Shown one piece after another: positions 5,217 to 10,778 of a stretch of DNA of 10,778 nucleotides. Source of the stretch: Desulfobacteraceae bacterium (GTDB taxonomy: Bacteria; Desulfobacterota; Desulfobacteria; Desulfobacterales; DAOWNP01); the NCBI GenBank assembly GCA_030642545.1, contig DAOWNP010000052.1, positions 1-10,778 on the forward strand. The letters run 5' to 3'. The translations under genes were made by a program, and so were the position numbers. The stretch's first letter is position 1. Each line of letters opens with the position of its first letter. The notes under the pieces were generated by a model. It did not search any database, was not told the DNA's origin, and saw only the letters and a program-made list of their open reading frames with translations.

Positions 5217-6887
5217 ATGTGGAAGAAGCTTAAAATTGCAGGGAAAATATGGTTTAGTTTAAGTATACTTATAGTTGGTTATTTTATTACCATGTTTGTT
5301 GGTTTTACAAATGGTAAAAGTTCTGAAGTCAGCTTACTTAATATAGCAGATCACCTGTTCCCGGCATCACAAAAAAGCATTACAGCTTCAAATAGTTTTA
5401 GCGAACAGATAAAGTTTTACAATGATGCTGTTATGTTAGAAGAAATAGAATCAATTGATGCTGCAAAAGATATCGCAAATATATGTATTCAAAATATTAA
5501 CGAAATCAAAAACATCCCTGATCTACCTGAAAATTTAATTGCAACAACAGATAATTTACATACAGATCTTACAAGCTTTACAGAAACAGCACAAACAATT
5601 TACAGAGCATTCTGTGCAGGAAATCCTGAAAAAGATGATAACTTAAATAAAAAAATGCAAAAACTTGGAAATGAAACCCAATCTTTAAAAATTAGATTTA
5701 AAACGTTATCTGTCAGTTTTTCAAAAGAGTTAAAAGCAGAATTAAATAAATTAAGAGATATATCAAAGAAACAGAGATATATGAATATTATACTTTTTTT
5801 AATTGTAGTTACACTCGGCCTTATAGCCATAACACTTGTAATTAAAAAATCCATATCAAAGCCACTGCAAAATACAGTTTTAATGCTAAAGGATATTGCT
5901 GAAGGAGAAGGAGATCTTACAAAAAAATTAGATGTTAACAGCAGTGATGAAATCGGTGAGCTATCAAAATGGTTTAACAATTTCATCACAAACTTAAAAG
6001 GAATAATCTCAAATATAGCAGAAAATGCAAACACATTAAACAACTCATCAGCTGATCTTTCCAAATTATCTGAATTTATGTCAGGCAGTGCAAATGAAAT
6101 ATCTGAAAAATCAAATGCTGTAGCTGATTCTGCCGGCAATATGACACACAATATGCAGGCCGTGTCAGGCTCAATGGAAGAAGCATCAAAAAATACAAAC
6201 ATGGTTGCCTCAGCAACAGAAGAGATGACATCAACAATTAATGAAATAGCAAAAAATTCCGAAAAAGCCAGATCCATCTCAGAAAATGCAGTAAAACAGG
6301 CAAAAACTACAACAAAAAGAATTGAAGAATTAGGAACTGCTGCAAAACAAGTTGGAAAAGTTACTGAAACTATTACAGAAATTTCCGAGCAAACAAACCT
6401 TTTAGCTTTAAACGCAACAATAGAAGCTGCCCGTGCAGGAGATGCAGGCAAAGGATTTGCTGTTGTGGCAAATGAGATAAAAGAACTTGCAAAACAGACC
6501 GCAGAAGCAACACAAAATATAAAAAATAATATAGAAGGAATTCAAACTTCAACCAGCGGATCAGTGGATGATATTGAAAAAATTTCAAAAATTATTGATG
6601 AAGTTTTCGAAATCGTCTCTATTATAGCAACTGCTGTAGAAGAACAATCAGCAGTAACAAATGAGATAGCAGGCAATGTAGGACAGATATCTTCGGGTAT
6701 AGGCGAAGCTACAGAAAAAGCCACTGCAAGTTTTAATGTATCAGAACAGATAACAGAAGAGATATCCCATGTAAACAGCGGAGTAAATGAAATAGCAAAC
6801 AGCAGTTCCCAGATAACAGATAACTCCCAAAAGCTATCTGATCTTGCTGCTCAGTTAGACAGCCTCGTAGGAAAATTCAAGTTTTAA
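5217..6887 (+). CDS. Methyl-accepting chemotaxis protein (transmembrane chemoreceptor)
   Basis: Inner-membrane receptor that senses a ligand outside and controls CheA kinase through CheW. From the ATG at 5217 it has 556 residues. There is a first membrane helix at about 11-30, a mostly helical extracytoplasmic region at about 31-188 resembling four-helix-bundle sensor domains, a second membrane helix at about 190-210, a HAMP domain at about 211-263 (SKPLQNTV, DEIGEL) and a long coiled-coil signalling domain. Its hairpin tip, EQTNLLALNATIEAARAG (391-408), is followed by GKGFAVVANEIKELA. No C-terminal CheR-docking pentapeptide is present; the end is LVGKFKF. The ligand is unknown. ATG 5217 is preferred because AAGGGG (5205-5210) lies six nt upstream. 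An in-frame ATG at 5178 would add 13 polar residues, lacks a ribosome-binding site and lies in a palindrome. It has no chemotaxis genes nearby and is followed by a strong terminator, so it is probably transcribed alone. Confidence 0.95.
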   Translation: MWKKLKIAGKIWFSLSILIVGYFITMFVGFTNGKSSEVSLLNIADHLFPASQKSITASNSFSEQIKFYNDAVMLEEIESIDAAKDIANICIQNINEIKNIPDLPENLIATTDNLHTDLTSFTETAQTIYRAFCAGNPEKDDNLNKKMQKLGNETQSLKIRFKTLSVSFSKELKAELNKLRDISKKQRYMNIILFLIVVTLGLIAITLVIKKSISKPLQNTVLMLKDIAEGEGDLTKKLDVNSSDEIGELSKWFNNFITNLKGIISNIAENANTLNNSSADLSKLSEFMSGSANEISEKSNAVADSAGNMTHNMQAVSGSMEEASKNTNMVASATEEMTSTINEIAKNSEKARSISENAVKQAKTTTKRIEELGTAAKQVGKVTETITEISEQTNLLALNATIEAARAGDAGKGFAVVANEIKELAKQTAEATQNIKNNIEGIQTSTSGSVDDIEKISKIIDEVFEIVSIIATAVEEQSAVTNEIAGNVGQISSGIGEATEKATASFNVSEQITEEISHVNSGVNEIANSSSQITDNSQKLSDLAAQLDSLVGKFKF

Positions 6888-6909
6888 AAAAACAAAAAAA
6901 AGTACAAAT

Positions 6910-6948
6910 AAAAAAGCCGAAAGACTCTTCCTCTTTCGGCTTTTTTTT
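6910..6948. terminator. Bidirectional intrinsic terminator
   Basis: GCCGAAAG (6916-6923) pairs perfectly with CTTTCGGC (6933-6940) around a 9-nt loop. Eight T follow (6941-6948), and six A precede the stem. It therefore serves the chemoreceptor gene on the plus strand (22 nt after its stop) and, read the other way, the three-gene minus-strand operon ending at 7056. The roughly 100 nt between it and 7056 show nothing else. Confidence 0.93.
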
Positions 6949-7055
6949 ATATTTTCTTAAAACAAACCCTTTCAAACCCAAGAGCTACAACAACAAATTT
7001 TTGCAGACGCAGGTTTTTAAAGGAAGTGAAATAAAAAAGAAGAGTTAAAAATGCA

Positions 7056-7997
7056 TCAGGAATTACTGTATACCCCCTTATAATCCCTCATCTGTTTGAG
7101 ATAAAAAAAACCTATAGGCAGTCTTAAGATAAGCAGCGATGTTGAATAAACCATTCCAAAAGCAAGTATATTAGCATCTGTACTGTAATCTTTAAAAAAA
7201 TACAGCATTGCTCCCTGAATAGTTCCAAGACCAAAGGGTGTTACAGGAATATTTCCAGCAAAAAAAATCAGAGGTACATAAACAGATAGAGAAAAAAAAG
7301 GGATATCCATGCCAAATGCTTTTACGGCAAAAAAGAAAAAAATAATAAATGAAGCAAAATATCCTCCTCTAAATAAAAACAGTATAAAATAGTTCTTAAG
7401 AGTGGCATCTCTTAATATCTTTAAGAACTCCAGTCTCTTGTATTTTAAAAAAATTGTTTCAAAACCTGTAAGTTTTAACAACATAATACCTGCTGCTGCT
7501 AACAGTAAAATCCCAAAGCTCATATAATAGATCGTTTTAATCTGTACAGACATTTCATCTAAAAAAAAACAGCCGGATAAAACCATAATTACAAGAGTAA
7601 GTGTATCCACAACAAGATAAAAAAAGAGAAGCCCTGATGTCCGATCAATAGAGATTGTATGATGCTTCTTTATAAAAACAGCAATAGCTCCTAATCCAAG
7701 ATGATAATTTATTATCATAAGAATATAGGTTATACCTCTTGCAAAAAGCATATCTTTATAAGGAATAAAATGACAAAATGATCTGAATAAAACTACAAGG
7801 TTTTGGGACTCATAAAAAAACCAGAAAAAAATAAAAAAAATTATCAGGGGCAGATAAATTTCTATTTTTGCATTTTTTAATGATAAAATAAAATAATCAA
7901 TATCTATACTGATAAAAAAATAGCACAAAATAGCAAAAGCCCCTATCCAGGGGCAAAGCTGTTTGATCTGATTTTTTTTATCCTGAGTTAGACGCAT
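7056..7997 (-). CDS. Flippase-like integral membrane protein (LPG-synthase-TM / UPF0104 family)
   Basis: Polytopic inner-membrane protein of 313 residues with about seven or eight hydrophobic helices (roughly 15-32, 47-63, 85-105, 121-147, 157-175, 203-226, 236-256, 275-301). The stretch NIPVTPFGLGTIQGAMLYFF (249-268) matches the conserved proline/glycine motif (P-x-x-P-x-G-x-G) of the family. That family covers the membrane half of MprF lysyl-phosphatidylglycerol synthase and stand-alone relatives such as YbhN. No soluble aminoacyl-transferase domain is attached, so transport of a lipid or lipid-linked product is more likely than synthesis; this is inference. It is the last gene of the minus-strand operon, 27 nt after the Ntn-hydrolase gene. 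The start ATG has only a distant AAGAGAAG-like site about 14 nt upstream and an in-frame stop just before it, so translation may be coupled or weak. The substrate is unknown. Confidence 0.85.
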   Translation of the reverse strand: MRLTQDKKNQIKQLCPWIGAFAILCYFFISIDIDYFILSLKNAKIEIYLPLIIFFIFFWFFYESQNLVVLFRSFCHFIPYKDMLFARGITYILMIINYHLGLGAIAVFIKKHHTISIDRTSGLLFFYLVVDTLTLVIMVLSGCFFLDEMSVQIKTIYYMSFGILLLAAAGIMLLKLTGFETIFLKYKRLEFLKILRDATLKNYFILFLFRGGYFASFIIFFFFAVKAFGMDIPFFSLSVYVPLIFFAGNIPVTPFGLGTIQGAMLYFFKDYSTDANILAFGMVYSTSLLILRLPIGFFYLKQMRDYKGVYSNS

Positions 7998-8024
7998 TAT
8001 AAATTAATTATCTTCTCTTAGGGT

Positions 8025-9419
8025 TTAAACAGAAAATAATGATTTAAAAAATGACAATATCAAACTTAAAAAATTTTCTTTTTCACCTTCTTCCGGTTGA
8101 GACGATTCCTGAGTTGGTATCTCGTAATCCCACATCATATAACTGTCAGTTTCATGTATATAATTTTCATAGGTAAATTCAGCACAATAATGAGAAAAAT
8201 TATCTAAGTTTTCAGAAGTCATTAATGATTCATTCAATGACATTTTATCTAAAAACTCTTCTGTTTTTTCAATAAGAATATTTTCAAGAGGAATTGTCCA
8301 TGCCTGCGTTTCAAGAAGTTTTTGATAATTTATAAAATAATTACCATATATCATTAATGATATATCATTGTGTTCATACATGGTTAATTCCCTGTCAGCG
8401 ACAGCCTTGTTTAAAAGACAATAAGGAGCAATATTTAACGATTCAACATTCTGAGATGGAACACTTTCTGCCCAGGCATAAAAAGAAACTTTTTTTGCTG
8501 CAGGAAAATAAGGCACAAAAACTCCAGTAGCAGGCTCTCCAAGATTACACCAGAATGTTGAAAATTTGGGGTCAGAACCTTTTTGAACTCCGTCAACCAC
8601 AAAAGACAAGTTTGTAGCAGCACGATTTATACAGTTTTTTGTGTCAAATGAATCACAATATTCATCTTTTTCTTCATTGCCACAAATATCTTTTGCCAGC
8701 TCCTGCATAACAGAAACATAATCCAATCTGTCTTCTTCTAAAAGATGTGACAAAATACTATCTGCCCTATCTTTTCTTATTACACTATTTTCTCTAAACA
8801 TAACATCTACCAGCGAGTTATGATTTGTACGACTTACAAATCCTTTTTCAGCTGTATTGGCATCAAACTTTATATAATCTATTTTTGAAGTGTAAGTATC
8901 AGACCCCAAACCTGTAAAAGCTTCATAAATAGCAGCACCACCATAAGCATCAATAACTGCAAAATTAGCAGTAATCATTTTATAATCATTTAATGGATCT
9001 TCATGCCAGTGATCAAGTAAATTTTCAAAATCCTCAACTGTCTCACATGTTTTTAAAGCCTTTTCAACAACCTCCGTGTCAGCATTTGTAATATTATCGT
9101 GAATAGGATTATTATCATGCACAGATGTATTTGTTATGGCAAAGCCTGCTTCATTTATACCTCCTGATGTAATAACAGATATAATCAATGACCAGTCAAT
9201 AACACGTATACTACCACCAACTTCAGGATTTTCACCCTTTTTAAAAGTTAGCTCCTGCATCCAGTTGAACTGATTATCCCTGTTTTTCCATAAAACAGGT
9301 CTGCCATTAGCTGTAACATTTCCGGAAATAACAGCAATATCACAAGCTAATACTCTGTTTACACATAATTCAGATACAATAAACATTAAAAAAACAGTTA
9401 AAAATATTATCCTCTTCAT
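8025..9419 (-). CDS. Secreted Ntn-hydrolase, C45 / choloylglycine-hydrolase type
   Basis: Predicted exported amide hydrolase or acyltransferase of 464 residues. Residues 1-25 form a signal peptide: basic KR, a hydrophobic core, and VLA as a signal-peptidase-I-like site. The next residue is Cys26, where the N-terminal nucleophile is expected. WKNRD (44-48) supplies the conserved Arg-x-Asp-like element. GGINEAGFAITNTS (86-99), NFAVIDAYGGAAIYEA (152-167) and SRTNH (196-200) match the order of motifs in penicillin-acylase-like and C45 proteins. Cleavage of the signal would free the catalytic cysteine. The sequence at the site (V-L-A-C) also approaches a lipobox, with Asp at +2, so lipidation cannot be excluded. 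A Pro/Glu-rich linker (about 435-447) leads to a hydrophobic C-terminal segment (449-464) that may touch a membrane. AAGGAGG (9427-9433 on the minus strand) seven nt before the ATG fixes the start. It is the middle gene of a three-gene operon. The substrate is unknown. Confidence 0.82.
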   Translation of the reverse strand: MKRIIFLTVFLMFIVSELCVNRVLACDIAVISGNVTANGRPVLWKNRDNQFNWMQELTFKKGENPEVGGSIRVIDWSLIISVITSGGINEAGFAITNTSVHDNNPIHDNITNADTEVVEKALKTCETVEDFENLLDHWHEDPLNDYKMITANFAVIDAYGGAAIYEAFTGLGSDTYTSKIDYIKFDANTAEKGFVSRTNHNSLVDVMFRENSVIRKDRADSILSHLLEEDRLDYVSVMQELAKDICGNEEKDEYCDSFDTKNCINRAATNLSFVVDGVQKGSDPKFSTFWCNLGEPATGVFVPYFPAAKKVSFYAWAESVPSQNVESLNIAPYCLLNKAVADRELTMYEHNDISLMIYGNYFINYQKLLETQAWTIPLENILIEKTEEFLDKMSLNESLMTSENLDNFSHYCAEFTYENYIHETDSYMMWDYEIPTQESSQPEEGEKENFLSLILSFFKSLFSV

Positions 9420-9448
9420 AAATTTTCCTCCTTTTTATGTAACAATAA

Positions 9449-10741
9449 TTATGCACTGTTACCCTGTGTAACCAAAGATTCTATAGCTTTTCTTTTAACA
9501 CTCTCGCTTTTTGCTATAAAATCATGATACTTTGTCTTTATGGTAACAGACTTGCCTAAAATATTATATAGATCTGATACAAGTTGTTTAAAAGACTCTT
9601 CTTTATATTTCGATCCTTTTACAAGGTGAATTACAATTAAATCCTTCTGTTCCTGAACAATCTTAAACTCATTTATAAGATTTAGATAAGTTTTAATATA
9701 TTTTGTAAAAGTATTCAAAAGTTTTAAAGATGACACATATTTCCCATCAGGCAGAATAAAAGAATCATCTGACCTCCCATCAAAAGATTTCATCATAGGC
9801 AATTTATTCCCACAGGAACATACACCTTTAAATGCTCTACCTCTATCCCCTATCCTATATCTTATAAAAGGCATGGCAGGGCTGTGTGTTGTAGTTAACA
9901 CTATTTCACCAGAATCCCCATTTTTTATTTCATTCCCCTGTTTATCTAAAAATTCAACCCATACATTATCTGCAAACAGATGATATTTATGATGTCTGCA
10001 TTCTGCAGCAATCATCCATGTCTCTTCTGTAGAATACTCATCATATACAGGGCATTTAAAAACAGATGAGATAAAATCTCTCTGATCTTTAGTTGAAAGT
10101 TCAGAATTTACAGAAATCATTTTAGGCTTAATATTTTTAAGATCTTCAGGTGTAACTGTATTTGCAATCTCGAGAATAATAGATGCATAACCAACCAGCA
10201 AATCAGGTTTTTCTTTTCCTATCAATTTTATCTGCTCTAAAACAGATATTGTAGAAGGCACATGAACAAATCTAAAAAAAGGACCAAAATTTGGACTGTC
10301 AATATTAGTATATTTTACATAGACAGCTTTATACCAGGGTTTATAACCTATCATGGTATAAACCCTCATTGTGGTATTAATATAATATGACATTGTTTTA
10401 TCATTAAAAACAAAAGGAAGTGCTTTACCTGTTGAACCGGTTGTGGCAGAATAATGACATTTATCTATATCAACCTTTTCAGACACTATGTCTTTGGGAA
10501 AATTATCCATAATATCCTGCTTTGTAAGAAACGGCAGCTTCTTTAAATCAGAAATACCTTTTATAGATTTTATATCAACTCCTGCCCTGTCATATCTTTT
10601 ACGATAAAAAGGTACATTTTTATAAGCTGAGTGTATCTCTTTTACAATACGACGATCTATAAGCCGTTTCTGTATTTTTTCAGGAATATACTGGTTTATC
10701 TGTACCTCTAAAAAAGAGATAAATAAATTTAACATATACAT
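9449..10741 (-). CDS. PaaK/CapK-type adenylate-forming ligase
   Basis: Cytoplasmic enzyme of the phenylacetate-CoA ligase family (ANL superfamily), which activates a carboxylate with ATP and usually transfers it to a thiol. The 430 residues match the family length. SATTGSTGK (98-106) is the phosphate-binding loop, YDEYSTEE (233-240) the family form of the Y-G-x-T-E adenine motif, FIRYRIGDRG (292-301) the A7-like region, CSCG (308-311) a likely structural metal pair and GRSDD (322-326) the A8 hinge. Lysines in KRKAIE (416-421) may supply the catalytic A10 lysine. The acid it activates cannot be read from sequence. CapK-like members occur in surface-polysaccharide loci, while classical PaaK handles phenylacetate; no phenylacetate-pathway genes are here. 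The start has no good Shine-Dalgarno, and a second ATG occurs two codons in. The gene may be translated after an upstream gene beyond the window. Its stop is 29 nt from the Ntn-hydrolase start, so it leads the visible part of the operon. Confidence 0.85.
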   Translation of the reverse strand: MYMLNLFISFLEVQINQYIPEKIQKRLIDRRIVKEIHSAYKNVPFYRKRYDRAGVDIKSIKGISDLKKLPFLTKQDIMDNFPKDIVSEKVDIDKCHYSATTGSTGKALPFVFNDKTMSYYINTTMRVYTMIGYKPWYKAVYVKYTNIDSPNFGPFFRFVHVPSTISVLEQIKLIGKEKPDLLVGYASIILEIANTVTPEDLKNIKPKMISVNSELSTKDQRDFISSVFKCPVYDEYSTEETWMIAAECRHHKYHLFADNVWVEFLDKQGNEIKNGDSGEIVLTTTHSPAMPFIRYRIGDRGRAFKGVCSCGNKLPMMKSFDGRSDDSFILPDGKYVSSLKLLNTFTKYIKTYLNLINEFKIVQEQKDLIVIHLVKGSKYKEESFKQLVSDLYNILGKSVTIKTKYHDFIAKSESVKRKAIESLVTQGNSA

Positions 10742-10778
10742 TTATTCAATATCCATAGTTAATTATTTCCAAAAAATA

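Noticed and set aside
5600..6451. Long minus-strand open frame opposite the chemoreceptor
   Set aside because: It is an antisense shadow of a repetitive, A-rich coding sequence with no ribosome-binding site and no domain. The plus-strand protein is unmistakable.
6960..7055. Further copy of the 34-nt repeat (AAAGGAAGTGAAATAA near 7020)
   Set aside because: Only short, gapped similarity that is expected by chance in this composition.

Overview
The window looks like chromosomal DNA from a low-GC member of the Desulfobacterota (Desulfobacterales/Desulfovibrio-like sulfate reducers). The best clue is the adenylate kinase. Its lid carries the Cys-X5-His-X15-Cys-X2-Cys metal-site pattern known from Desulfovibrio-type adenylate kinases instead of the usual four-cysteine or metal-free lid. 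Protein style, a genome-encoded CCA on the tRNA and a S21-adk-folC housekeeping neighbourhood agree with this. The placement is inferred from protein character, not from a search. No insertion sequence, phage gene or CRISPR array is visible.

Layout. Positions 1-462 are non-coding and AT-rich. They hold one copy of a diverged 34-nt repeat, two palindromic elements and a promoter for adk. The plus strand then carries adk (463-1137), rpsU with a TTG start (1276-1488), a strong perfect-stem terminator (1551-1597), folC (1632-2918) and tRNA-Arg(CCG) (2930-3005). A minus-strand Xaa-Pro aminopeptidase (3028-4317) converges on the tRNA. A non-coding stretch of about 900 nt (4318-5216) is dense in secondary structure: a candidate structured RNA, the second, inverted copy of the 34-nt repeat, and several inverted repeats ending in a 25-nt palindrome just before a solitary methyl-accepting chemotaxis protein (5217-6887, plus). 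A bidirectional terminator (6910-6948) separates that gene from a tightly spaced three-gene minus-strand operon (10741 to 7056): a PaaK/CapK-type adenylate-forming ligase, a secreted Ntn-hydrolase of the C45/choloylglycine-hydrolase type, and a polytopic flippase-like protein of the LPG-synthase-TM/UPF0104 family.

How the genes fit together. The left half is core metabolism and translation: nucleotide balance, ribosome, folate polyglutamylation, an arginine tRNA and peptide turnover. The right half is surface-related: a chemoreceptor, then an operon combining carboxylate activation, a membrane transporter/flippase and an exported amide hydrolase. That operon is the most promising candidate for an undescribed pathway. 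A plausible but unproven reading is cytoplasmic activation of an acyl or amino-acyl group, movement of a product across the inner membrane, and extracytoplasmic amide cleavage. The other item deserving attention is the structured non-coding region at 4565-4833 and its diverged relative at 71-104.
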